From Gemmatimonadota bacterium (GTDB lineage Bacteria; Gemmatimonadota; Gemmatimonadetes; Longimicrobiales; Gaopeijiaceae), in contig JAWKQN010000007.1 in assembly GCA_041390125.1 (NCBI GenBank), positions 62,001-126,000 of the forward strand: 64,000 nucleotides of DNA. The letters run 5' to 3'. The position numbers and the translations under genes are program-made. The notes beneath the pieces were generated by a model. It was not told the origin of the DNA. It saw only the letters and a list, made by a program, of their open reading frames with translations, and did not search any database. Position 1 is the first letter of the stretch, and every line of letters begins with the position of its first letter. Shown one piece after another: positions 25,331-33,812 of the stretch.

Positions 25331-27406
25331 TCACTCCGGCAGGGCAAACGCGACGATCCAGTCGCCCGGGGATCCGATCCCGGAACGTCCTCCTGCGGCG
25401 ATGACCACGTACTGCCGTCCGTTGTGGCGATACGTCATGGGGGCGGCCTGCCCACCCGCCGGCAGCGGCGCCTCCCAGAGGAGGGCACCGGTCGACGTGG
25501 CATAGGCACGGATGCGGTCGTCCATGCCGCCGGCGATGAAGGTCAGCCCACCCCCGGTAGCGAGCGGGCCTCCGAAGGTCAGTGAGCCCCACTCTGGAGA
25601 AGCCGTCACACCCTGCGGCAGCAGCCGCTCCGGCACACCGCCATGGGGCCGCTCCCAGCGGAGGGTTCCGGTGGACAGATCCACCGCCACGAGCTTCGAC
25701 CACGGCGGGGGAGAGCAGGGGAGACCGCTCGGCGCCACCAGGGGCATGCGCGTCATGCCATACGGGGTTCCGCCCTGGGACGCGTATTCGAGCCCGGGCG
25801 CGCGGTCGCGCAGGCCGCGCTCGAAATCGTTCCGCCGATGGAGTTGCACGAACATGGCCAGTCGCTTCACCGGCACGATGAGCGTCTGCCGTACCGGATC
25901 CCACGCCGCGCCGTCCCAGTTCATCCCGCCGCCGAAGCCGGGCCACAGCAGCGAGCCCTCCAGGGAGGGAGGGGTGAAGATCCCGTCGTTCCGCAGGCGA
26001 GCGATCCAGCCGCTGCAGAAGGCCCGCTCCTCGTCCGTCAGGCCGAACGCGGAGTCCGGGGTCAGGACGGTCTCGTGCAGAGCCGGAAGCGAGGGAAAGG
26101 GCTGCGTGGGCCACGCGCGCTCCCCCGGCACGTCGCTGGCCGGCACCGCGCGTTCCTCGACGGGGTCGAGCGGCGCTCCGGTCTCGCGGTCCAGGAGGAA
26201 GAGGTGGCCCATCTTGGTGCCGACGAGCACGGCCGGCAGTGTCCGGCCGCCGCGCTCCACGTCCAGCACGATCGGCTGGGAGGCCACGTCGTAGTCCCAC
26301 AGGTCGTGGTGCACGACCTGGAAGGACCAGACCACTTCGCCGGTCGTCGCACGGACGGCCACCACGGAGTTGGCGAAGTCATTGCGGCCCGGGCGCTCAC
26401 CCCCGTAGAAGTCGGGAGCGGCGCTGCCGGTCGGGAGGAAGACCAGCCCGCGCTCGAGGTCCGCCGAGATGGGCGCCCATACGTTTGCGCCGCCGGTCGT
26501 GCGAGCGGCCTCCTCGGACCAGCCCGACCAGCCTGGCGCGTCGGGAGAGCGGGGAATGGGATCGAAGCTCCAGAGCAGGCTGCCGCTGCGCACGTCGTAG
26601 GCCCGCACGATGCCGGACTCCACGTCCTTGCGCCGGTTGTCGCCGATGGCGGAGCCGACCACGAGCACGTCGCCCACCACGGCCGGCGGGGACGTGACGA
26701 GGTAGTCGCCAACGTCCACGGCCCGGCCGCCGAGGGCAACATCGGTCGAGAGATCCACGCGCCCGTCCTGCCCGAAGGCGGCGCAGGTCTCGCCGCGATC
26801 GGCATCGAGCGCGATGAGCTCCGCCTCGATCGTCGCGATGAAGATCCTTCGCCCGCACGGCGTGCTGGCGTCGGCGGCGGGATCGTCCCAGGCGGACACG
26901 CCGCGCGAGATGAAGTCCTCGGAATATCCGTGATCGACGTCGACATGGGGATCGAAGGCCCAGCGCTCGGCCCCGGTTGCGGGATCGAGTGCGAGGACGC
27001 GATTGAGCGGAGTGGAGACGTAGAGCGTGCTCCGGCGCATCAGGGGAGTCGTCTCGAACCGGATATCCTGACCGTGGCAGCCACTGCAGCCGGCGCCAGC
27101 GGACGCGGCGGCGGGTTCTCCGTCGGGACGGATCCCGTCGGCTCCGTGGGAGCCGCGATCGAACATCTCCGGCGGCAGATCCCCCGCGCGGACGCTCCAC
27201 GCCACCTCGAGTCGGTCGACGTTGGACGTGTCGATGGCGTGGAGGTCGGACCAGCGCCGTCCCCCCGCATCCCCCGCGTGCGCCTTCCACTCGACGTCGG
27301 GCGGGAGGGCCTCGCCGCCCGCCCGACTGCAGGCGTTCGACCCGAGGGGGACAAGGAGAGCGAGGATCAAGGAACGGCGCGTGGATGCGGCGGGACAGGC
27401 GGCCAT
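25331..27406 (-). CDS. PQQ-dependent dehydrogenase (quinoprotein) with an extra CxxCH motif
   Basis: The 691-residue protein is an exported eight-bladed PQQ propeller of the sugar/alcohol dehydrogenase group. A probable lipoprotein signal leads to Cys26 (PLGSNAC), followed by blade repeats such as TLYVSTPLNRVLALDPATGAERWAF in pieces and WSFQVVHHDLWDYDVASQP. Between the first blade segment and ETTPL there is an insertion holding CSGCHG (Cys107, Cys110, His111), a haem-c-type motif not usual at this place. The ATG at 27406 gives the signal peptide directly; a longer frame would put a charged leader before it. Electrons would go to periplasmic cytochromes or quinone. Confidence 0.85.
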   Translation of the reverse strand: MAACPAASTRRSLILALLVPLGSNACSRAGGEALPPDVEWKAHAGDAGGRRWSDLHAIDTSNVDRLEVAWSVRAGDLPPEMFDRGSHGADGIRPDGEPAAASAGAGCSGCHGQDIRFETTPLMRRSTLYVSTPLNRVLALDPATGAERWAFDPHVDVDHGYSEDFISRGVSAWDDPAADASTPCGRRIFIATIEAELIALDADRGETCAAFGQDGRVDLSTDVALGGRAVDVGDYLVTSPPAVVGDVLVVGSAIGDNRRKDVESGIVRAYDVRSGSLLWSFDPIPRSPDAPGWSGWSEEAARTTGGANVWAPISADLERGLVFLPTGSAAPDFYGGERPGRNDFANSVVAVRATTGEVVWSFQVVHHDLWDYDVASQPIVLDVERGGRTLPAVLVGTKMGHLFLLDRETGAPLDPVEERAVPASDVPGERAWPTQPFPSLPALHETVLTPDSAFGLTDEERAFCSGWIARLRNDGIFTPPSLEGSLLWPGFGGGMNWDGAAWDPVRQTLIVPVKRLAMFVQLHRRNDFERGLRDRAPGLEYASQGGTPYGMTRMPLVAPSGLPCSPPPWSKLVAVDLSTGTLRWERPHGGVPERLLPQGVTASPEWGSLTFGGPLATGGGLTFIAGGMDDRIRAYATSTGALLWEAPLPAGGQAAPMTYRHNGRQYVVIAAGGRSGIGSPGDWIVAFALPE

Positions 27407-27555
27407 GGCGCTCGAGCTCCGTACGGGGATCGGGTCCGGGAACGATGGCGGGGTCGGCCGTCCGGCGACCACGGTTCAGGGACGGCCGGGACAGGGCCGG
27501 GACGAACGGGACGCCGAGGCCTTTGCCGGCGGGGTGCGGTGGCCGAATCTCAGGG

Positions 27556-28698
27556 ATGACCTCCACGCCGGAGCCGCAGCGCGCCGAGGGCACCGCCCCG
27601 GGCCCCCCCGGGGCCGGGCGAACCGCGCTCGTCCTGTTGGCGCTCTTCTTCCTGCTCGAGTCCATCACCCGGACCGCGTACTTCCACTTCGGTGCGCGCG
27701 CCACCGGGTCCGGCCGACCCTTCCTCGACACGCTCATCTCCGAAACCACCGGCTCGGCGGGGCTGATCGCGATGTTCGTGGTCGTGATCGTGCCGCTCAC
27801 CCGCCGCTGGCCCCTGCGCCGGGACGGCTGGGCGGCAGCGTTGCCCCGCTACGCCGCCGGCTTCCTAGTCTATACGGTCGGCAAGACCTGCACGATGTGG
27901 GCGCTGCGAGCGCTGCTGTTCCCGCTGGCGGGCCTGGGGTTCTACGACTACGGTGCGCTCGCGGACCGCTTCGTGATGGAGGGCGCGAACGATGTCCTGG
28001 GCTTTGCGCTCCTCGTGGCGCTCGTGCACGCCGCCCGGGCCTGGGAGCACGAGCGGGAGCGGCGTCTCCACCAGGCCCGCTTGGAGGCGAGCTTGCACGC
28101 GGCGCGCCTGCAGGCCCTGCAGGGTCAATTGCAGCCGCACTTCCTCTTCAACACCCTGAACACGATCTCGTCCGTGATGTACGGCGATCCGGCGCGCGCC
28201 GATCGGCTCCTCTCGCGCCTGTCGGAGCTTCTCCGCTTCTCGTTGCAGGCTCCGGAGCAGTCGCGGATCACGATCGAGCAGGAGCTGCAGGTCCTGGAGC
28301 GATACCTGGAGATCATGCGCGCCCGCTTCGAGGATCGGCTGTGCGTGCAGGTGTCGCTGCAACCGCAGGCCCGGGGAGCCGCCATCCCGCCCTTCCTCCT
28401 GCAGCCCCTCGTGGAGAACGCCATCGAGCACGGAGGACGCGACCGACCCGAGGGCGTGCGGATCGACGTCCGCATCGACCGGGTGGGCAGCGATCTGCGG
28501 ATCCGGGTGGACGACGACGGACCGGGACCGGAGGCGGGGGGTGGTGACGCCCCTGGAGAGGGGATCGGTCTGCACAACACACGCGAACGACTGCGCCTGC
28601 TGAACGGACCGGAGGCGCGGTTGGACCTGACGGTCGCGGACGGAGGTGGCGGGCGCGCCGAGGTGCGGGTGCCGTTCGTGGTCGAGGGCCAGCCGTGA
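27556..28698 (+). CDS. LytS-type sensor histidine kinase
   Basis: The 380-residue protein has four membrane helices in the first 165 residues, then the His_kinase domain: ARLQALQGQLQPHFLFNTLNTIS in pieces, with the conserved QPHFLFN carrying the phospho-His. HATPase motifs follow (LVENAIEHGG; DDDGPGPEAGG; GIGLHNTRERLRLL). It is the partner of the LytTR regulator that overlaps it as GTGA. Divergent from the PQQ dehydrogenase gene, 149 bases away, which may be a target but need not be. Confidence 0.92.
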   Translation: MTSTPEPQRAEGTAPGPPGAGRTALVLLALFFLLESITRTAYFHFGARATGSGRPFLDTLISETTGSAGLIAMFVVVIVPLTRRWPLRRDGWAAALPRYAAGFLVYTVGKTCTMWALRALLFPLAGLGFYDYGALADRFVMEGANDVLGFALLVALVHAARAWEHERERRLHQARLEASLHAARLQALQGQLQPHFLFNTLNTISSVMYGDPARADRLLSRLSELLRFSLQAPEQSRITIEQELQVLERYLEIMRARFEDRLCVQVSLQPQARGAAIPPFLLQPLVENAIEHGGRDRPEGVRIDVRIDRVGSDLRIRVDDDGPGPEAGGGDAPGEGIGLHNTRERLRLLNGPEARLDLTVADGGGGRAEVRVPFVVEGQP

Positions 28699-29441
28699 CG
28701 AAGCCGACCGCCCTGATCGTGGATGACGAGCCCCACGCGCGCGCGAAGTTGCGGCGACTCCTGGAGCAGGACGGACGCATGGACATCGCGGGCGAGGCGC
28801 GCGACGGCCTCGAAGCCGTGGCAGCCCTGGAGACGGTGCGGCCCCATACCGTGTTCCTGGACGTACAGATGCCCGGCCTGGACGGCTTCGGGGTCCTGGA
28901 CGCGCTCGACCCGACCCTCACGCCCCATGTCGTCTTCGTCACGGCCCACGACGCGCACGCCCTGCGTGCGTTCGACGTCCACGCCGTGGACTACCTGCTC
29001 AAGCCGGTGGACCCGGATCGGTTCGTGGAGGCCGTGGACCGAGCGCTGGAGGCGCCGCGCCGGGGTGGTCTCGCGCGCTCCGTCCGTGCATCACTGCCCC
29101 CGGAGCGTCAGATCGTCGAACGGTTCCTGGTCCGCGTGCGCGGGCGTATGATCCTCGTTCCGGTGGAACGGGTGGAATACATCTCCGCGGCCGGCAACTA
29201 TGCCGAGCTGCACGTGGGGAAGGAGGTACACCTGGTGCGGGGGACCCTGCAGGAGTTGGAGGACCGATTGCCCGAGATGCGCTTCCGGCGCATCCACCGC
29301 TCGACGATCGTGAACCTGGACCACGTGCAGGAGTTGCAGCCGTGGTCCCACGGGGACCTGACCGTCGTGTTGCGCTCGGGCACGGAGCTGCGCCTGAGCC
29401 GCCGCTACCGCGAGCGGCTGCACGGGGTGTTCGGACCATGA
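28695..29441 (+). CDS. LytTR-family response regulator
   Basis: The 248-residue protein combines a receiver domain (acidic residues 10-12, phosphoacceptor Asp56 in TVFLDVQMPGLDG, Lys in YLLKPVDPDRF) and a LytTR DNA-binding domain (about 140-245: VERVEYISAAGNYAELHVG, then FRRIHRSTIVNLDHVQEL). LytTR regulators bind direct repeats upstream of target genes. It overlaps the kinase (GTGA) and the following deacylase gene (ATGA). Confidence 0.94.
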   Translation: MTKPTALIVDDEPHARAKLRRLLEQDGRMDIAGEARDGLEAVAALETVRPHTVFLDVQMPGLDGFGVLDALDPTLTPHVVFVTAHDAHALRAFDVHAVDYLLKPVDPDRFVEAVDRALEAPRRGGLARSVRASLPPERQIVERFLVRVRGRMILVPVERVEYISAAGNYAELHVGKEVHLVRGTLQELEDRLPEMRFRRIHRSTIVNLDHVQELQPWSHGDLTVVLRSGTELRLSRRYRERLHGVFGP

Positions 29442-29944
29442 GCGAGAGCGCCCTCCCCGCCACCCCCGCCGACCTGCTCGCGCGCCTGGACGCGCTGGGC
29501 ATCGACCATCATACCATCGAGCACCCACCCGTCTTCACGGTGGACGAAGCCAAGCGTCTGCGGGGGCGCATCCCGGGCGCGCACGTGAAGAACCTCTTCC
29601 TGCGCGACAAGAAGGGCGTGATGTGGCTCTTCACGTGTCTGGAGGACCGGGACGTCGATCTGCTCTGGCTGGCCGACCAGATCGGCTGCAAGCGGTTCTC
29701 CTTCGGGAGCGCCGAGCGGCTACTCCGCACGCTCGGCGTGGAGCCGGGGTCGGTCACGCCCTTCGGCGTGATCAACGACCGCGCACGCGAGGTGGGAGTG
29801 GCCCTGGACCGGGGTCTCCTGGACCATGACCCGCTCAACTTCCATCCCCTCGTCAACGACCGCACGACCGCCGTCTCGCCGTCCGGGCTGGTCCGTTTCC
29901 TCGAGGCTGAGGGGCATCCGCCGCGCTGGATCGCCTTTCCCTAG
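29438..29944 (+). CDS. Prolyl-tRNA deacylase, ProXp/PrdX (YbaK) type
   Basis: The 168-residue protein is a free-standing editing domain of the YbaK family: HTIEHPPVFTVDEAKRLRG, then GAHVKNLFLRDKKG with the conserved catalytic Lys, and FGVINDRAREVGVALD. It removes alanine or other wrong amino acids from tRNA-Pro, backing up prolyl-tRNA synthetase. Overlap with the LytTR gene makes it a passenger in that operon. Confidence 0.9.
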   Translation: MSESALPATPADLLARLDALGIDHHTIEHPPVFTVDEAKRLRGRIPGAHVKNLFLRDKKGVMWLFTCLEDRDVDLLWLADQIGCKRFSFGSAERLLRTLGVEPGSVTPFGVINDRAREVGVALDRGLLDHDPLNFHPLVNDRTTAVSPSGLVRFLEAEGHPPRWIAFP

Positions 29945-30024
29945 CCGGCGTCCCGGCGTCCCGGGACGCACTCCGCGTCCGGCCATTCCTCTCCCGCACG
30001 GGTCGGCCGTCCAACGCCGTCCAC

Positions 30025-30048
30025 GGGTACGCCCTGGCGGGCGTACCC
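30025..30048 (+). terminator. 10-bp hairpin after the deacylase operon
   Basis: GGGTACGCCC-TGGC-GGGCGTACCC is a perfect 10-bp stem followed by TAAATCGCTTAT. A 14-base palindrome GCGTCCCGGGACGC lies upstream at 29956-29969. Confidence 0.6.
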
Positions 30049-30082
30049 TAAATCGCTTATGCTTTACCCTGAGCGGTTTAGG
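30047..30082. promoter_or_regulatory. Probable PadR operator/promoter
   Basis: CCTAAATCGCT (30047-30057) and AGCGGTTTAGG (30072-30082) form an 11-base inverted repeat matching at 10 of 11 positions, with a 14-base centre. It lies about 100 bases before padR in an AT-rich island, the position expected for an autoregulated PadR operator. Its first bases overlap the terminator stem. Confidence 0.5.
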
Positions 30083-30177
30083 CAACAGGCGGGGCGCAGG
30101 CTCCGTGCGCAGGCGCCGCGGGTCCACCTAGCCCAGCGGGAGGCGCCGGCGCACGAGGATCTCGAAGGGGCGATGGA

Positions 30178-30510
30178 ATGGACGGACGGGTCGAGCTGGT
30201 TCCCGGTACCCTGGACATGCTGGTCCTCAAGGCGCTCTCGGTGGAGCCGCTCCACGGGTTCGGGATCGCGCGCTGGATCGAGCGCATCACGGGCGATCGC
30301 CTCACCGTGGAGGAGGGAGCGCTGTATCCCGCACTCCATCGGCTGGAGAAGCGGGGTTGGCTGCGGTCCGCCTGGGAGCGCAGCGAGCGTGGCCGTCGCG
30401 CACGCGTCTACCAGCTGACGGCCGAAGGCCGCTCGGAGCTCGAACGACTGACCGCGCGCTGGGAGGGCTCGGCGTGGGCGGTGCAGCGGATCCTGGACGC
30501 GGAGGGGTGA
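30178..30510 (+). CDS. PadR-family transcriptional regulator
   Basis: The 110-residue protein is a classic short PadR: VPGTLDMLVLKALSVEPLHGFGIARWIER in pieces, GALYPALHRLEKRGWLRS, RRARVYQLTAEGRSELER. It is a winged-helix repressor acting as a dimer. It sits three bases before the start of an ABC permease of the ADOP group; PadR next to ADOP is a recurring pair in Acidobacteriota and Gemmatimonadota. An alternative ATG five bases upstream is out of frame. Confidence 0.94.
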   Translation: MDGRVELVPGTLDMLVLKALSVEPLHGFGIARWIERITGDRLTVEEGALYPALHRLEKRGWLRSAWERSERGRRARVYQLTAEGRSELERLTARWEGSAWAVQRILDAEG

Positions 30511-30513
30511 GGA

Positions 30514-33117
30514 ATGGGAACGGATCCAGAAGGGCGGCGCATCCGTGAGGAGATGGAGCACCACCTCGACGAGCTGCGCAGCGCGCTCGAGCGCGAGGGG
30601 CTGACCCCGGAGGAGGCGCGGCGGGAGGCGGAGCGGCGCTTCGGCGACCGCGACCGCGTGGCGCGCCAGACCCTGCGCGCGGGTGGAGCGGGGACGAGCG
30701 GCGCGTGGCGCGGCCTGCGCTCGGACCTGGTGCAGGTCGGTCGGGGGCTCGTCCGCGCGCCGGCGTTCGCCGGCGGGGTCCTGATCACCATCGCGCTCAC
30801 GCTCGGCGCGGCCATCACCGTGTTCGGGGTGGTGTGGGACGTCCTGCTCCGTCCCCTCGCGCTACGGGACCCCGATGCCCTCGTGGTGCTGGCGGAGCGG
30901 ATGCCCGCAGACGGGATCGAAGGCTCGCCCACGTCCACGGGCACCTATCACGATTGGCGGCGCGAGCTCACGCGCGTGCAGGATCTGGTCGCGTGGGAGT
31001 GGGGATCCTGGACGCACGAGGATCCGGAGCGTCCGGAGGAGCTGATCGGTGTGCGCATCCGCGGCGACGCGTTCGCCGTGCTGGGGATCGAGGCGGCCCT
31101 GGGGCGCGTGCTGGCCCGCGAGGACGAAGTCGACGGCGCGCCCGCGACGGCGCTCCTGCTCTCGCACGGCTACTGGACGCGGCGCTTCGGACAGGATCCC
31201 GGCATCGTGGGCCGCACGGTCCGGGTGGACGGTGTGGATCGCACGGTGGTGGGGGTGCTGCCGCCGCGTCTCGAGCTGATCGGCCCGGACGCGGAGATCT
31301 TCCTGCCCAGCGGCCTGGTTCCCGAGGAGGCCACCAATCGCGGCGGGCGCACCGTCACAGCGGTGGGGCGGCTCGCCCCCGGTGCGACCGTGGCCGATGC
31401 GGCACGCGAGGTGGCCGCGCTCACGGAGCGGATCGCCGAGACGTACCCGACCTCCGCGCGGGGCTGGAGCGCCGACGCCGTGCCACTCGGCGAGTTCCTG
31501 GTGGGTTCGGTGCGTCCTCGTCTGCTGGCCGCGAGCGCCGCCGTGGCCCTCCTGGTGTTGGTGGCGCTGGTGAATCTCACCACGCTCTTCCTGGTGCGCG
31601 CCTCCGACCGCACGCGCGAGACAGCCGTGCGCGCGGCGCTCGGCGCGTCACGCCCGCAGCTCCTGCGCATCCCCCTGCTGGAAAGCCTGTTGCTGGCGGG
31701 GGTGGGCGGCGCGGGAGGGCTGCTCCTGGCCCGGGCGCTCTCCGGGTGGGTGGTCTCCACGCCGGGGCTGGCCCTGCCTCGCAGCACGACGGCCGGGCTG
31801 TCGCCCCTCACCGTCCTGGTCGCGGCGCTCCTGGCGCTCGGCGTTGGGCTGCTCGCGGGTCTCTGGCCGGCGCTGGAGGGCGTCCATCGCGCTCTGGCCT
31901 CGCTGGGCCGGGGGACGGCCGGGCAGCGCACGACCGGTCGGGACGTCCGCTCGCGGCACGGCCTGGTGGTCCTGCAGCTCGGGCTGACCACCGTGCTGCT
32001 CATCGGGGCCGGTCTGTTCGTCCGCACGGTGCGGGCCGTCGGAGACGTGGACCTGGGCTTCACACCCGAGCAGACGGTCGCGGCCCGCGTCTCCATCGAC
32101 GGGGAGCGCTACAGCGATCGGGCTGCCCAGCGCGCCTACCAGGACCGCCTGCTGGAGCGGGTGCGCGCCCTTCCCGGGGTGAGCGCCGCCGGGTTGACGT
32201 CCGCCCTGCCCATGGATCCGGTGGCGGCCAACTTCGACCTGCCGACCCGCACGTCCGAGGGCACGCCCTGGGGGGAGGCGGCCCAGGTGGACTTCCGCAT
32301 GGTGAGCGACGGCCTGGACCGCGCCCTCGGGCTGCGCGTGCGCGAAGGCCGCTTCTTCGCCGCGGAGGACCGGGGCGGGCCGCTCGTGGCCGTGGTCAAT
32401 CGGACGCTGGCCGAGGCCTTCTGGCCCGGAGAGTCGGCGGTGGGCCAGCGCATCCAGAACGTCTGGCGCCAGGACGCCTTCGCCGAGGTGGTGGGGGTGG
32501 TGGAGGATACGCGCTTCTACGGACCCACCGAATCGCCCCGGCGCGAGATGTACGTGCCGCTGCACCAGTCGGGCTTTTCGTTCCTCACGGTGGTCGCGCG
32601 GGGAGAGGCGGGCGCCGATGCGCTCCAGGCCGCGCTCGAGCAGGCGGTCGTCGACGTGGATCCGCTGCTCCCCCCACAGTCGGTGTTCCCGGTGGCGACG
32701 CTGGTCTCCGCGAACACCGCCACGGAGCGCTTCTACGCGACGCTGCTCTCCGCGTTCGCTCTGCTGGCGCTGATCCTGGCGGCGGCGGGCATCTATGCCG
32801 TCCTTGCCTACGGCGTGCGCCTGCGGACGCGCGAGCTGGGCGTGCGCATGGCGCTCGGCGCGAGCCGCGGCGCGGTCACGGCCATGGTGCTGCGGAGCGG
32901 CCTCGTGTTGGGCGGCATCGGTGCCCTGCTCGGCCTGCTGGGCGCGTTGCCCGCCACTCGCCTCGTCGGCGGGATGCTCTACGGCGTCTCGCCCCTGGAC
33001 CCGGCGACCTGGGTCGGCGTGTCCGCCCTCCTGCTGGCGGTGGCGGGGCTGGCCTGCCTGAGTCCCGCGCTCCGGGCCGCGCGCCTCGACCCGGCCCGCG
33101 TCCTCCAGGACGAGTAG
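30514..33117 (+). CDS. ADOP-type ABC transporter permease (MacB/FtsX fold)
   Basis: The 867-residue protein begins with the short helical 'permease prefix' (about 1-60: EEMEHHLDELRSALEREGLT in part, EARREAERRFGD), then a MacB-type unit with one helix, a periplasmic domain (about 95-330) and three helices. A second such unit follows (about 480-860), ending in DPARVLQDE. Two MacB/FtsX units fused in one chain behind the prefix define this group. The ATPase and periplasmic partner are not adjacent. Proposed roles include export of lipids or small toxic compounds; the substrate is unknown. Confidence 0.9.
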   Translation: MGTDPEGRRIREEMEHHLDELRSALEREGLTPEEARREAERRFGDRDRVARQTLRAGGAGTSGAWRGLRSDLVQVGRGLVRAPAFAGGVLITIALTLGAAITVFGVVWDVLLRPLALRDPDALVVLAERMPADGIEGSPTSTGTYHDWRRELTRVQDLVAWEWGSWTHEDPERPEELIGVRIRGDAFAVLGIEAALGRVLAREDEVDGAPATALLLSHGYWTRRFGQDPGIVGRTVRVDGVDRTVVGVLPPRLELIGPDAEIFLPSGLVPEEATNRGGRTVTAVGRLAPGATVADAAREVAALTERIAETYPTSARGWSADAVPLGEFLVGSVRPRLLAASAAVALLVLVALVNLTTLFLVRASDRTRETAVRAALGASRPQLLRIPLLESLLLAGVGGAGGLLLARALSGWVVSTPGLALPRSTTAGLSPLTVLVAALLALGVGLLAGLWPALEGVHRALASLGRGTAGQRTTGRDVRSRHGLVVLQLGLTTVLLIGAGLFVRTVRAVGDVDLGFTPEQTVAARVSIDGERYSDRAAQRAYQDRLLERVRALPGVSAAGLTSALPMDPVAANFDLPTRTSEGTPWGEAAQVDFRMVSDGLDRALGLRVREGRFFAAEDRGGPLVAVVNRTLAEAFWPGESAVGQRIQNVWRQDAFAEVVGVVEDTRFYGPTESPRREMYVPLHQSGFSFLTVVARGEAGADALQAALEQAVVDVDPLLPPQSVFPVATLVSANTATERFYATLLSAFALLALILAAAGIYAVLAYGVRLRTRELGVRMALGASRGAVTAMVLRSGLVLGGIGALLGLLGALPATRLVGGMLYGVSPLDPATWVGVSALLLAVAGLACLSPALRAARLDPARVLQDE

Positions 33118-33181
33118 GGTTGGGAGGTGCGCGGCCCGCGGCCCACCCGCGTCCGGTCGCCCGACGTGTGCAGCGCCTGAA

Positions 33182-33577
33182 CTAGCTGGCTCGCTGCGCG
33201 CGCCACTCCTCGAGGCCGTCCAGCCGGCTGCGCAGGTCGAAGCTGCGGTAGTCGCAGGTCAGCTCCTCGCCCGCCGTGATGTCGCGGTTGGCCCAGGTGC
33301 CGTCCTCGCGGTCGTCGCAGTTCGGCTCGAAGGAGTGGTTCATGTAGCGTCCCGCGTCGCCGCACAGGACGTACATGCCGTCATCCGTCTGGTAGACCAG
33401 GTCGGACAGCCAGCCGCGGAAGGGCTCGGGGAACGCCTCGAGCTGGTCGGCCGTCATCTCCCAGTCGATGCCGGAGGTGAACTCCCACACCCGCGTTCCG
33501 GCAGGGACGTCGGCGGCGGCGAAGACCCCGGTGCCGTGGATGGGGCTGCGACGAAGAACGGTCGGAATCAGGAACAT
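33182..33577 (-). CDS. SET-domain protein, probable lysine methyltransferase
   Basis: The 131-residue protein is a minimal SET domain: SPIHGTGVFAAADVPAGTRV (SAM-binding start), YMNHSFEPNCDD (the knotted NHS motif), and GEELTCDYRSF with the catalytic Tyr. No pre-SET or post-SET zinc module is present. Stand-alone bacterial SET proteins methylate lysines in small basic or ribosomal proteins. The ATG at 33577 is chosen because the domain begins right after it. Two lysine-rich histone-like proteins in this window are possible substrates, by inference only. Confidence 0.88.
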   Translation of the reverse strand: MFLIPTVLRRSPIHGTGVFAAADVPAGTRVWEFTSGIDWEMTADQLEAFPEPFRGWLSDLVYQTDDGMYVLCGDAGRYMNHSFEPNCDDREDGTWANRDITAGEELTCDYRSFDLRSRLDGLEEWRAQRAS

Positions 33578-33710
33578 GCGCGGACCTCGGACCCGCACGG
33601 TGACCGCCGCGGACGGCTCGGGGCGAGCCGCGAGAAGCGACGGCGACGGATAGAGTAGCGCAAGCCGCGCGGGCTTCAAGGGGGGAGGGAGGACCTCCCC
33701 GTCGTTGGCC

Positions 33711-33812
33711 GCCTCGCCTACCGCTCCGTGCGGATCATCCGGACGCCTCGCCTACCGCTCCGTGCGGATCATCCAGACGCCTCGCCTACCGCTCCGCGCG
33801 GATCATCCGGCC
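33711..33812. repeat. Three tandem 34-bp repeats copying the end of an amidohydrolase gene
   Basis: Copies lie at 33711-33744, 33745-33778 and 33779-33812. They are nearly identical (unit starts GCCTCGCCTACCGCTCCG). The third copy contains the last codons and stop of the minus-strand amidohydrolase (MIRAER-stop). The first two encode the same ending as MIRTER-stop but lie after the real stop, so they are non-coding duplicates. Each carries a small CCGC...GCGG stem. Confidence 0.9.

Noticed and set aside
33711..33812. CRISPR or IS end from three 34-bp repeats
   Set aside because: Copies are directly abutting without spacers, and the third is the coding end of the amidohydrolase.
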